64,000 bases of DNA from Kalmusia sp. IMI 367209 (GCA_027946365.1 JAPEUQ010000001.1:1550001-1614000), one strand, 5' to 3'. Shown: positions 1 through 11,089, counted from the stretch's first letter. Notes: generated from the sequence alone by a model not told the origin. Numbers and translations: made by a program.

Positions 1-701
1 ACCAATTCCAGTTTGTCGTTGCGTGGGTGCTTAGGGTTCTTCCATGCGCGCTTCTCTTCAGGTTCAATATCTGCTGCGCGCAGGTTTTCTACTGAGTCTG
101 GGCCTGTGTATGCGTCTTCCGGGTAGGCGAGATTGAAGCCCTTGAGGATATTGCGGTTGATGTAGATAGGGTCGTCTTCCGAGACGTTGGCGCGCGCCCG
201 CTTTTTCCGTAATCGCATTGTATTCGACGAGCTACTGGATTCGAATTTGGAGCCGCTTCCCTGCGTACTTGATGTGATGTATTCGGTACGGCGCAGGAAC
301 GAAGCGCCCGCGGCCGTGGCTGTTGATTTGCCCAAAGCATTAGGGGGCCGCATTAACGCTCGATCGGCAGCGTGTAGTGGTGATGCGTGAGGTAGCGCCT
401 GAATTGCTGCACCGTGTCAGTAAGTGTACACAGCGCAAAGGCAAAGCAACATACCGGATTCGTCGCCATCAAAAACTCCTGGAATACCCACAAGATCAAT
501 GGGCATGCCGAGCTCCGCGTCAGCTTCAATGTTGAGCGGCTGCTCTCTAGCCAGTCTTGAAGCGAAACCTGCTGAGGTATACTGTCCGCTCGAAAGGCCC
601 GTGTTGGGAATGTCGAGGAGCTTCGGCGGGCATGGCGGCGGCGGAAGGGCGTTGGAAAATCGTATACGTGCGATGTAATCTTGAAAATTTGATCTTGACA
701 T
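1..701 (-). CDS. PAF1: Paf1 complex subunit Paf1 (5' part, runs off the window)
   Basis: N-terminal part of Paf1, a subunit of the nuclear Paf1 elongation complex that travels with RNA polymerase II and supports histone H2B ubiquitylation and H3K4 methylation. Exon 1 is 455..701 and exon 2 is 1..406, continuing past position 1; the 48-nt intron (407..454) starts GTATGT and ends GCAG. The start at 701 opens MSRSNFQDYIARIRF, and the family signature follows (NALPPPPCPPKLLDIP, then LAREQPLNIEADAELGMP). Across the junction the reading is ESAIQALPHASPLH and later FLRRTEYI, as expected for Paf1. Exon 2 reads DPIYINRNILKGFNLAYPED, then WKNPKHPRN at the window edge. The C-terminal half lies outside the window. 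The product call is very secure; the intron is placed by frame and family match. Confidence 0.93.
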
Positions 702-1174
702 GGTGTTGCAGGCAAAAAAGGCGGTTGAAGGGTATAGGTCGCGATGAAGCGGTGCCGTCTGCTGGAAGAAAGTCAAGAAGCTGAGAGCTTGAGGCTAGTG
801 GTTGCGACGCGCCTTGCCGCCAAGACTTATGACTAAGCATGTTACACTTTTGTACGCCTATGCTCTCAAACGTGCGAATGGCTTTCACTTCGCGGGTCAT
901 GCAAGCATATGGTCTATAAATACTGATTGTTGTCAAGCGAGCGTAACATGTATTAGGTATCAATAGTATATAAAACTCTCGTCGTATCTACATCCATCTC
1001 CCACCCATTATTGAGAGCAGATTTTTGTGAGCTGCTAGCAGCCAGATGCCGTAACCTTTCTAATGCAACTCCGAGCGTATCCCAAACACGATAGCGCCTC
1101 CGCAAATCGGACAGCTGCTCAAGAAACGAAGCTACCACCAAACTTCGATTGATTGTCTTGCACTGCCGTAAGCC
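702..1174. other. Intergenic: PAF1 promoter and ERG25 3' flank
   Basis: About 470 bases between the ERG25 stop and the PAF1 start. There are TATA-like strings on the plus strand near 910 and 967, but no open frame follows them. I see no gene here. Confidence 0.6.
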
Positions 1175-2180
1175 TTACTGGGCCTTCTTCATAGAAGCCA
1201 GCTTCTTCTCCCGCCTCCTCTTCGACGCCTCGGGGCCAGCCTCGGTGTCTAGGCAGTAGTCCCACCATCTGAAGCTGCTCGAGTAGTTGCCGATGAAGCG
1301 CTCGTGGTGTACATCGTGGTGCTCAGCGCCAGCCCAGAAAGGAAGGAAGTGGTGCAGGCTCCAGGGGAACTCGTAGCCGCTGTGTGCATCGATGGCCTGG
1401 AACAGACGGAGCACGATCCAGAGATACATGGTCAAGATGTGCAAATCGCCCGTGATTGCGCACCAAAGGATAGGCGAGCCGACGGTACCAAGACCGAGGA
1501 CCATGACTTCAATGGGGGAGGCGTACTCCGCGGCGAGACCAAAGGGAGCGGAGTACTGGTGGTGGATCTTATGGATGTTCTTGTAGAGGAAGCCGTAGTG
1601 CATTGCGCGGTGTGTCCAGTAGTGCCAGGTATCCTCGAGCACGAAGAAAACAGCAATTTGGAGCGCCATCTTGTAGACACTCGGGAAAGGAACGGAGGTG
1701 CTCATGCCGAAGAACTGGCACATGGGGTGGAAGAACCAGATTTGTGGGAGCTCGACGGTGAAGTGCGAGAAAAGAACGAGGAGGGCGCACTGCCATTGTT
1801 CCCACGCGGTAGGGATTTTGTTCTGCAAGTCTTGTCAACGGATGTACTCATGGTCATTGTGGACGTACGCACCTGCTGAATCTTGTATCTCCTGAACCAC
1901 GGTATCATGTCGATTATTATCCAGGGAAGCGATCGCCCGAAGTAGACGGCCTCGTGCATGACGAAGGACATGATGCCGGTGGCGAGCACATCATTCTGCA
2001 TGTATGTGTACCACGCCAGCCACAAGCGCTCCGCGTAGTTGAGCGAGACGTTGTACTTTGAAATCTCTTCGAACGAACCCCAATAGGTATCCTGCGCCAT
2101 GGGCGACATGAGTGTGGTCGAGTTCCTGCTGACATTAGCGATGCGGTCCCGCGATAGGAGGTACATGGACCGACGTACAT
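1175..2180 (-). CDS. ERG25: C-4 methylsterol oxidase (ERG25)
   Basis: ER-membrane non-haem di-iron oxidase that removes the C-4 methyl groups of sterols in ergosterol synthesis. Model: exon 1 2179..2180, exon 2 1873..2125, exon 3 1175..1822, giving 300 residues, the usual length. The start codon is split: AT lies before a 53-nt GTACGT...CAG intron and G after it, giving MNSTT, the typical family N-terminus. No in-frame alternative gives that start. Histidine boxes are visible: HRAMH, HKIHH and, near the C-terminus, HHDVHH. Hydrophobic segments cover residues about 45-75 and 90-130 and the 190s. The last residues ([10 protein letters not shown]) form a lysine-rich ER-retention-type tail. The second intron (1823..1872) joins KIQQ to NKIPTAWEQ. 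Sterol genes are usually controlled by SREBP-type factors; I did not find a clear site. Confidence 0.93.
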
Positions 2181-2957
2181 TTTGCCGCTCTGTGTCAAAA
2201 CAGATAACGCAATCGCAAGACTCCAACGACAGCTGACAGCGGGAAGGGAAAGCCTGCAGGAACGGTGGAAGTCGAGCGCGACCGGGTGCAGTGCAGAAGA
2301 AAGAGAGCAGATGCACGAGGGCGGGTCCAGGTTAAAGATGTTGAAGGCGACGATCGAGCCACTTTCGCCTGCGCGTTCAGGGACATTTCCGTTCCGAAAT
2401 TTAGCGCGGCAGCGGCAGACGCTAGCATCTTTCACCCACGTCCCGCCCAATGAGCATGCACTGCTCGCGCGCCTCACCGCCTTCGCCTACGTGGGGAGAT
2501 TTTTTGTGTGTCGGCTCCTGGCCTCCCGGACGTGCACCTTAGGGGGGCATCAGCAAATGGTCGTCCTCGCTCACGTCACCGTGGGCTCATGCTGCGATCA
2601 CTGGAAAGATTTTTGCCGTTGACTCGGAAGTCGTACATGTCCCATCGCACCCACTCCTCGTGGCGGTGCGGTGGCAATAGTTGCGCGGCCCATTGCACGC
2701 TCAGTGCACTCTGATCGCCAGGAGAAAGTGGGCTCGGACTTGGTCTCGACTGACCGTCTTCAGTCATGACTAACCCTTCAGCGATCCTGTCACACTTGGA
2801 GGGGAATAAGATCAATCAACGTTATTGCTCTATGGCGGATATCCAGTGCTTAGTTAAGATATACATGGCATACACTAGCTCTCGTGCGTGTCCAGCATAC
2901 CTGTCCGAACTAGATGTTCCGTCCAATACCCACATTCACATTCGCTACCAGCCACTT
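2181..2957. other. Intergenic: ERG25 promoter and leader, ARP8 3' flank
   Basis: About 780 bases upstream of ERG25, which is on the minus strand, and downstream of ARP8. Open frames here lack family features and look like chance. No RNA gene seen. Confidence 0.5.
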
Positions 2958-5213
2958 CTACCAAGCAAACATGCACTTGTTGTTCAAGAGCCTGCTCCCC
3001 AGAATGTCGTACTCTGCCTTGCTGATCCAGCTATCGTTGCCCGCAGGGCTCAGTCTTCCAAACACGCTTCCACCCTTCCAAATCACCACCTGCGGATCGA
3101 AATCCCTCGGCGGAGGGCCAACCAGGATCTCCTTCCCATAGTAAGGTCTCTGTTCTCTGAGTCTAGTTTCGAGAAAGTCTCGGAGGCCGGGCGTTTTACT
3201 ACCGCCGCCAATAAGCATGACACCACCGAGAAAGTCTCGCAGTTTGCGTTCGTCGCCACGGGCGCCTTGTGTGACCGACTCAAGGATAGCTTGGTCCAGT
3301 GGTATGATTGGAAGCGTTCTCTCGCGCTCCTCGGCGACCTTAGTCTTCTCGAGAACCGGGTCCCGAAAGATGAGGGGTTGGTCACCATCGCCCATGGGTG
3401 TATCGCGGTCTGGGTTAGGTGTGCTGGTGCCTTCTGGTGCTGGAGAGCCAGCAACGGACGACCGAGGTGTCTCATTGTCATTCAGCCGATTGAGCGGATT
3501 TAATTGACCAGGGCGCTGTGGAGTAGATACTACAGCTGGCGTGCCATTGGGTTCCTGTGCTCCAGTAATTGATTTACCCGCTGCCGTTTCAATTACTGCA
3601 ATCTGGGCTTGAGAGATAGGGTCGTTCGGAGACCCATCGTACAGGTCGACTGAGCGCGGGATCACATTCCTACGGCCATCTAGCTTTCTCGAGTGATCGA
3701 AAATTGAAGGTTTGAACAAGCCCTAGGAAAATCAGTCGTGTGAGTGGAAAGTGTGGATGTTGATACTGACCATTGTAGAAAGCATGGTTTCGTCATACGT
3801 CTTGAAGGTGTATTTCCTTGTATCCTGACCTGAAGCTCGAAGATGGAAATCCCACGTCTTGACGGTTACGGAATCTTCGTCCATGGAGCAATATTTCTGC
3901 TTCAATTCTTCTGCGAGCAAGAAGTCGTACCTCCGCTTGAGGTTCATGTCCAAGTAGGGGAAATGACCATAGAGCATCATTTTGATGAATGTCTCCGTTA
4001 CGTCTGCACCGCCCATTTTCAGGTTGACACGCGACTCTTCAATGCACAGACCTTCGTCAACGCAACATATCGATGACTTCTGCGCCCCAATGTCCACGAC
4101 GCAAGCAATGCCGTATCCAGCGCCGAACGTAGCTGAAAGACTTTCTTGCTGTAAGGAGACCTTTCCGAGACCTAGGTCACGAATTAAGATGTCCAACATC
4201 ATGGTTACATAGATGCGCTCGTAGAGGTCCGGGATGATGAAGACACACTTGTAACTAGCGAGATCCTTCAGCTTGGTAATACCAAGCTGCGACGTTAAAG
4301 CATCTTCAATGATCTTCGAGAGGTCGTGATAGAGTTGATTCCGACCAGTGTAATCAACTTCATTGAAGGTTCCGTTTCGTATAGGCCAGAAAAGTTTATA
4401 GCGAGGATTCGATTGCTCCGGTATTCGCAGCGCTGCGTGCCCCGTGAAATATTCCGGTGCTTTGTTCGGGTCCGCCGGTATCTCTGTCCAGTCTATTCTG
4501 TCCATATCGTTGTGTTCGTTGATGATCTCTGGTGGGGTGCGACGATTGAAGTTGGTCACTAGATCCTTGGAATTTGGCAGCACTCGCCGCTTGTTTGATC
4601 GCATTCTGGTTCTGAGCTCTGAGGACATGGCCATGTACTGGTCTGCGAAATCCTCTCCAAACCACTTCTCGGGAAGCGCATCCGCAGGGACAGCACCTTC
4701 GAGCTTCAACCGCTTCGGACTAGGCTCCCCGTCGTTCTCTTCCGACTCATTCTCCTTCCACTTCCGTGCTATGACCATAGGTACCGATTTCGGCAACGCA
4801 TCTGAGCCAAGTCCAATTCTGAGATTCTGACTGCCAAGATGTAGCACAATGAGCTTAGAAGGATCGTCTCTAGAGTACGATAGCCCAGCTTCATCCGCCC
4901 CCTCTTCTGTAGCTTCTGTTGTAGAGACCCCTTTTGCCAGCGCACGATCTTTGTCCCGTGCTTCTCGAACCATGCGTGCACGCTCCTCTTCTTGTGGAAA
5001 TCGGACTGCAAGGTATTGTTCGTCCCGCTTGAGGAACTCGGTATAGTAGTTCTTTTGATTTATCATGCTCACCACAGGCCATGCCGTTTGCTCGAGGTTG
5101 TTGTCTGTCCGTGCGAGGCCTACGAGTAGCTGTCAGCGTCCGCTCAAAGGAATAATTCGAATGTGCATACCCTCCTCCCTAAGCTGGGCTCGTCCGGATT
5201 TCTTGCCAACCAT
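2958..5213 (-). CDS. ARP8: Actin-related protein Arp8 (INO80 complex)
   Basis: Nuclear actin-related protein of the INO80 chromatin-remodelling complex; with Arp4 and actin it forms the module that binds linker DNA and nucleosomes. Exons: 5171..5213, 3771..5119 and 2958..3722, encoding 718 residues. The start at 5213 (MVGKKSGRAQLREEG) is joined by a 51-nt intron to LARTDNNLEQTAWP; the second intron (3723..3770) joins ETMLSTM to GLFKPS. Actin-fold landmarks include LIVLHLGSQNLRIGLG near the N-terminus, the phosphate-loop region CVVDIGAQKSSICCVDEG, KMGGADVTETF, and GGVMLIGGGSKTPGL. The C-terminus SWISKAEYDILGSRLL matches Arp8. A charged, low-complexity insertion before GGVMLIGG (about residues 500-610) is rich in N, P and T. 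Family and membership are secure. Confidence 0.94.
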
Positions 5214-6120
5214 GATGAACGTTGTAGGACTTGAAGTCCTATCCTTGCCAAATAAAGATGTAGTTGACTTCTTTCTAGCCTCAGTGAGGACTCAGCTATG
5301 CAGCAATAGCTCAGAACGCCGGACGCGCCGAAGATGAGCAGTAAGATCCAGTGTCTGTAGGCCGAAAGCGCGTCTCAACGGAGCCAAAGTTGTTTATTAA
5401 GCTAGATGTATCCCTTCTTTAAGGCACTGCAACAGGTTTCAAGACGATTTCCTCGCGCAAAGTGTCTGTGGACGTGGCAATCGAATGCAACAGCGGCTTG
5501 AATGTTGTCGTACGGTGAGGCGTGCAACACCCGCTACTCCTTGCGGTGCAATGGCGCTCCAAATTGTGGTCAATAGCGCAGATCCAAGAAGAGCGCGCTG
5601 GCGTATCGAGATGGGTGGCAATCAGGCCTCTCGTAGATGCATCACAAGCTCGGGCTGCGTGGTGGTGAGTTCTTTGGATCGCGGAAGCGACGATCTTCGG
5701 TTCCGCCATGCTCATGGTTGGTTCAAGCGCCTGACCGGGGCCCCAAGCTCAACAATAGCATTACAACAAGTCAGTAAATGGCGGTGATAGATGCTCCAGC
5801 CTCCCCATGTTCAATGTGTAAGTGAGGAACAAAGTGAGAAAGATGTATGAGTAAAGGTGAATGGTGATGATAATTGCGGGGATTGGTGAATTCTGATTGG
5901 TCGATGTTCCAAGATCACGTGCCGTTCTTAACCAAGATCCAACGTATGACAAGTGCACGATTCTTAGCATACCGGTACTCAACAGATAATAAATAATTGT
6001 GTGTATATCTTTAAAGCTACATACGGCCGTATATAGAGTACTGAAAACGCGAAAAGGCTTCTCTGGCTGGCTAGATGCCGATCTGAAACAAACCCGATTG
6101 AGGAGTCCAGCCAATGCTGT
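5214..6120. other. Intergenic between ARP8 and the NCS1 permease
   Basis: About 900 bases. A 98-codon minus-strand open frame (5419..5715, starting MSMAEPKIVASAIQ) has a clean ATG but no recognisable domain, so I do not call it. The stretch from 5780 to 6110 is AT-rich and looks like a 3' flank. Confidence 0.4.
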
Positions 6121-8018
6121 TTAGACAACATCAGAAACTTCCTTTTCCATATTTACAACTCCACCCTTAGTCTCTCTGTCATCTCCTTCAATGACAGAAG
6201 GGCCTGTCTCCCCGATTTGCGGAGGGTACACTGCCTCTTCGATAATAGACTCAGTAGGCGTCGAGATGTAAGTGCAAATGACATAGTGCACCAACATTGA
6301 CACATGGAAGCCGAACAGCCATGCGAAGCTATACACCTTCCATGCACCCCCGACATTGAGACTAGGCTTAATGCTCTTCGCGAACCCTGGCAGGAGCGGT
6401 GTGAACCCAATGACGAATGACGCATACGCACGCCAGTTCCATCCGCCATTGTACCAGTATATTCCATTACTCACGTAGAGTTGATCGACATTAAGCTTAC
6501 GCTTCTTGATGAGGTAGTAATCGCAAACCATAGTACCAGCGAGCGGCCCCATCAAGCAAGAGTATCCGGATAAGAAGGCGAGAAGGCCGGTAGCATTTTT
6601 AATAATGTTCCAGGGAGTGGAAGCGATGCAAAAGACGCTGATGAAAACTGTGGCGCGGGAAATATTGATATACTTAGGCGCCATTCCTGTTACGTCATTT
6701 GAGAAGGGGTAAGTTCCTGCTGCGATCTGGTTGCCGATCGTTGCAAGGATGAAACTGGCCGAGACAAAGAATTTGGCTGCACGAGAATCAAATCGTGCGA
6801 TAACGGCAGGCATGTACCTACACAGAAAGTGTTAGAAAATAGGAAGAAGGTTGACAGTGCTGTACTCACCACTGAAAATCGTTCCACAAGTACGAATGAG
6901 CTGACGTCACAAAGATGGGTGTCAAGGCTCCTAAGGTACCGATGATAGGTAAGGCCAGGAATTGATGTCCACCACTAAGTCTGTTCTTCGAAAAACGCCC
7001 GAAATCAGGCATGTTTACAGCGAGTGAACTGAAAAGTCCAATGATGACATTCAGCCCAGTCAACGCGGAGTACGCAGTGTTCATATAAGTCGAAGTCAGC
7101 TTGTATTGCCCTGTCACAAGTTTACCACCTCTAGAAATATATTATTAGCAAGCATACATTTTCATGGGTATTCAGGCTTACCCTTTAGTCACGATGGAAG
7201 CCCATAGAAAAAGGGCTAGAAAGGTCGGTGGGACGACGACGCCTTTAACCCAGAACAAAACTCTGAGTTTAGATATCGGCATAAGCGCCAACCCGGTTTG
7301 GAGAAACCAGTACAGAAAGATGCAAAGTAGCTCAGCAGCTAATTCATATTAGCAAAAAAAACTTATTAAAATGGACTACAATAAATGGAACCGACTGACA
7401 GGTGACACCTGCACCTAGAGGTATATGGTTTGGAAAATGAATAAAGCTTGGCCAGATAGCCTCGAGACACCGCTGCAGAAAATTTCCTGCTTGAACCGTG
7501 AGAATAGCTGTCCACATGAGCGCGACAAAGGCTACTATTGTTAACAAGAAACGCCCACAGCAGTCCCATATATTACTTGCCTCTGATGCAAATGGCGGGG
7601 AAGGATCCGTACATGCCGAAGATACTTCTGATGATGACCGGGAAAGGCACGTTGTATGTAGCGCCCATCTTTCCAGTCAAGGTAATGACGACGCTGCAAA
7701 TAGCGAAACCAAAAAAGACGATCGGAATGGCCTCTCTCGCGGTGAATCCAAGCGACATTACGCTAGAGACTGTAGCTGCTAGAGGAGGAGCAAGCATATC
7801 AGAACACCAGTAGGCCCAGTAGTCAATACCGCCCCAGGTTCGCTCCTCCGGTGGAATGGGATCAAGATCTGCAGGATGTCACCACTCTTTAGACAATGTT
7901 ACGTCTTCATACGATGTTGGCACCTACCTTTATTCGACCATCGAGAGCCATATTTTCCACTTTCAAAGGGCACTCTGAGACGGAAGTGTGGAGCAAGCCT
8001 AGATCTGAGGAAAGACAT
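6121..8018 (-). CDS. NCS1-family permease (uracil/allantoin/uridine-type)
   Basis: Plasma-membrane nucleobase-cation-symport-1 transporter of about 12 membrane segments, 539 residues. Exons: 7928..8018, 7581..7868, 7409..7534, 7182..7338, 6870..7130, 6121..6817. All join in phase, and introns are 46-70 nt. The second intron (7535..7580) has a GC donor (GCAAGT). Family landmarks in order: WSNKDLDPIPPEERTWG before segment 1, WCSDMLAPPLAA, GATYNVPFPVIIRSIFGMYG (segment 3), AIWPSFIHFPNHIPLGA, NMPDFGRFSKN, FSNDVTGMAPKYINISR, and GYSCLMGPLAGTMVCDYYLIKKRK. The C-tail is acidic with several lysines. It is divergent from the isochorismatase-amidase fusion and shares its promoter, which suggests it imports that enzyme's substrate (inference). 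NCS1 members carry uracil, uridine, allantoin, purines or thiamine, so the exact cargo is unknown. Confidence 0.9.
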
Positions 8019-8863
8019 GATATTGAGGCGAAAAGTTCGTCGAGTGAGACGAAATCAGACAAGGCTTGTGAAGGCAATCCCGCGAAGTATTCATCTTGCA
8101 TATGCTCTTACATATACCCCCACAGATAGCCAGGCTAAGATGCCGCACACCTTAGTGATCAGATATCGAACGCCACCAAGATTCTCACATGCCTGTGGTA
8201 TGCATAGTATCGGTTTTCGACGTTCCAGTCAGCCATAGGGCTGCACCCAACTACTTTCCTGTGCGAGCGAGTGGGGTGTCTTTGAACGAGGGCCTATCAC
8301 GCCGTGATGGCGTCTACGATAATGCATCCTAGTTGCTTCTTCTTGCACATGCTCAAAGATGTACGATAAGGGCTTCTTTTATGCGCATCTCATTGTGTGG
8401 AAATTAGTAGCCCACTGAAGACTAAAGGTACTGTTCTACTTTGATTTCAGTCGCTTTGATTATTATCAGAACTTATGGAAAGTGTACAAAGTTGGACTGT
8501 AGAGCAGGCTGAGCTGTTTCTTATGAATCTTCGGAAGGGGTATGACAGGGTGTAGGTGAATGAAAGGCTCAGGCGGGGGTTGATGATAGCACTAATGCAC
8601 CCCGCGCCCCACCCTTCTTAATAGGCTGAACATCTCCTGCAGACGCCCATGGCGTGCGCCTATCATTCAGATAGGGCGAGTACATCACAGTGTTACTATC
8701 ATTTTTTCGCTCATCGTGTGCTAGAGTGTAGGCTTGCTTTCGGCTGAAACTCTTTCGTCCCATTCTCGTTCCTAAGCTTCCCTTCAAATACTGTTACTTC
8801 TGAATCAGTAATCCTCACCTAGGTAACCACTTTCGGACAACATTTTCGATATAGCTCTTCATA
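8019..8863. promoter_or_regulatory. Divergent promoter with nine GATA-factor motifs
   Basis: The 845 bases between the divergent starts of the NCS1 permease and the isochorismatase-amidase fusion. HGATAR motifs occur on the plus strand at 8124, 8317, 8364, 8584 and 8669, and on the minus strand at 8294, 8463, 8660 and 8696. With even base use about 2.5 would be expected. HGATAR is the binding site of the fungal nitrogen regulators AreA/NIT2 and of related GATA factors. Three motifs lie within 42 bases (8660-8701). I infer nitrogen-catabolite control of both genes. Confidence 0.6.
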
Positions 8864-11089
8864 ATGAATGCCTCCAAAGAAAGGATACTGGTCGCCAACG
8901 CAGAACCGTATTCGTTCTCTTTCCCTCTTCAACACACTGCCCTCATGATCATCGATATGCAGCGCGACTTCCTCCTCCAAAAGGGCTTTGGAGAGATTCA
9001 AGGAGGTGATTTAGAAGCAGTTCAAGCCGCAATCGCTCCTACGAGAAAGTTACTCGAAGCATGTAGAGGCGCGGGCATGACAATCGTGCACACACGTGAG
9101 GGACATGTTCCTGATCTGGCGGATTGCCCTTCGTCGAAGCTAGTGAGACAAGCCGCCGCCCCACACAACACCCAGCACAAGCTAGTAATCGGAGAGAAGG
9201 GTGAACTGGGTCGGTTACTTGTACGTGGCGAGCACGGCCATGACATCGTTGATGAGCTGAAACCTCTCCCTGGCGAAATAATCATCGATAAGCCTGGCAA
9301 AGGCTCCTTCTGGAACACAAATCTTCTGCATAAGCTTAAAGCGCGGGCAATCACACATCTTATTGTGGCTGGCGTCACGACGGAGTGCTGTTTTGCTACT
9401 ACGATTCGGGAGGCCAATGATAGAGGATTCGAATGCTGTAAGTCCTCTGAAGATCCTCGAAGCTTCTCATGAGGCTGCTAACTCAACCTAGGTGGCATAG
9501 AAGAGGCGACTAGCGGCTATAATGATGCATGCTTTAAAAGATGCACTCTTGACATGATCCATTGGTCTCAAGGTCTCTTCGGATTCATCGCCCACTTGCA
9601 GCCATTCTTAGACGTTCTTCAGCCTCTGGCTACCGAGACGGAACTATCAGAACCATTGGCAGTATTGAAAGGTCAACTCACCATTTCAGTCCTACAGAGA
9701 GCCTACAGAGATGGTTTGTCGCCGGTCACTGTCGTCGAGACAATCTATGACCGGATCGAAGCATACCAGCTAATTGATCCCGCTGTATGGATTCACATCG
9801 AGCCAAGAGGGGTCGTTTTACATGCGGCAAAGACTCTTATGGCCAGGTACCCAGACAGAAATGCCCTTCCGCCACTATTTGGTATTCCGTTCTCGGTAAA
9901 AGACAGTATCGATGTTACCGGTCTTCCGACTACAACCGCTTGCCCTCCTCTAGCTCATATGCCAGCGGTGTCCGCGGTAGTATACGAGAAAGTCGTCTCG
10001 GAAGGCGCTCTGTTCATCGGAAAAACGAACCTTGACCAGCTAGCCACAGGCCTCACGGGGTGCCGTAGTCCTTACGGTATTCCTCACTCTGTCTTCCACA
10101 AAGACTACATAAGCGGTGGCTCGAGCAGTGGAAGTGCGGTATCAGTCGGAGCAAATCTCGTGTCCTTCTCTCTCGCTACCGATACAGCAGGCTCAGGTCG
10201 TGTTCCTCCTGGGTACAACGGCGTTGTAGGGTATAAACCCACAAGAGGGACGCTATCATTTCGAGGTGTTACACCGGCATGTCTCTCCTTGGATTGTATA
10301 GCTCTAATCACACATACCGTCGCTGATTCACGCGCGCTGTGGCAACTCCTAGAGGCTTACGACCCGCTGGATCCGTACGCCAAACCGGCCATTGCATTTG
10401 AGCGCCACATCAACAGCATCGGCCCTCAATCCAAGGTATTCAGATTCGGCATACCACCTCCAGAAGCATTAACAATCTGCTCAGCGCCGGCCCGTCGAAT
10501 GTTTGACGAGGCGGTCACGAGGATGAGGACCATCGGCGGTGTCCTAACACCTATCGATTGGACGCCTTTCCAAAAAGCGGGTCGTTTACTGTACGACGGT
10601 ACTTTTGTCTCAGAGCGACTCGCATCACTGCCAGATGATTTCCTCGAGAAGAATCAATCAACACTTCATCCCGTCATCTTAGAGCTCATGAACGCAGTAG
10701 TTGCACGGCAGAGCACCGCCACACAAGCGTATCGCGATCTTCAGGCCAAGGTACTATACACGCGGCAAGTCGAGCAGGTATTCGCGTACTCGGCTTCTGG
10801 TGTTGATGTGGTTATTGTCCCTACGGCGCCCACGCATTGGACGATCGAAGAAGTGCTTGCAGACCCAATCAAGAAGAACAGCCATTTGGGTGAGTTTACG
10901 CACAGCGGCAATGTACTAGATTTGTGCGCTATTTCTGTGCCGGCTGGAACGTACCCCATTTCTGAGCTTAGTGGTAGTCATGAAGAAAGTGTGTTACCAT
11001 TTAGTGTGACCTTCCTGAGTAAGTCGAGGCTTGATGCGGAAATGTTGGAGCTAGCGAAGAGGTTTGAAGATAGTATGAAAGCGGAATGA
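8864..11089 (+). CDS. Fused isochorismatase (biuret hydrolase-like) and amidase (allophanate hydrolase-like)
   Basis: One 723-residue protein: exon 1 8864..9437, exon 2 9492..11089; the 54-nt intron (GTAAGT...CCTAG, branch CTAAC) joins ...GFEC to CGIEEATSGY in phase. Residues about 20-240 are an isochorismatase-like cysteine hydrolase closest by eye to bacterial biuret hydrolase: IIDMQRDF with Asp31, HTREGHVPDLADCP, IIIDKPGKGSFW with Lys143, GVTTECCFATTIREANDRG with Cys176 as likely nucleophile. Residues about 250-720 are an amidase-signature domain resembling AtzF/DUR1,2 allophanate hydrolase: DPAVWIH, FGIPFSVKDSID (Lys328), GKTNLDQLATGL, SGGSSSGSA (cis-Ser near 403), ATDTAGSGRVPPG (Ser426) and VGYKPTRG. 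Expected steps: biuret to allophanate plus ammonia, then hydrolysis of allophanate. The extra C-terminal domain of full-length allophanate hydrolases is absent. Substrate assignment is inference; a related ureido compound is possible. Confidence 0.85.

Noticed and set aside
2766..3503. Long plus-strand frame of 245 codons
   Set aside because: Antisense shadow of the third ARP8 exon.
5419..5715. 98-codon minus-strand frame with clean ATG
   Set aside because: No domain, signal or codon pattern to support it; could be real but nothing in sequence shows it.
9554..11089. Amidase as a separate gene starting at an ATG at 9554
   Set aside because: That start cuts through the C-terminal part of the isochorismatase domain, and the upstream exon joins in phase over a canonical intron; there is no room for a promoter.
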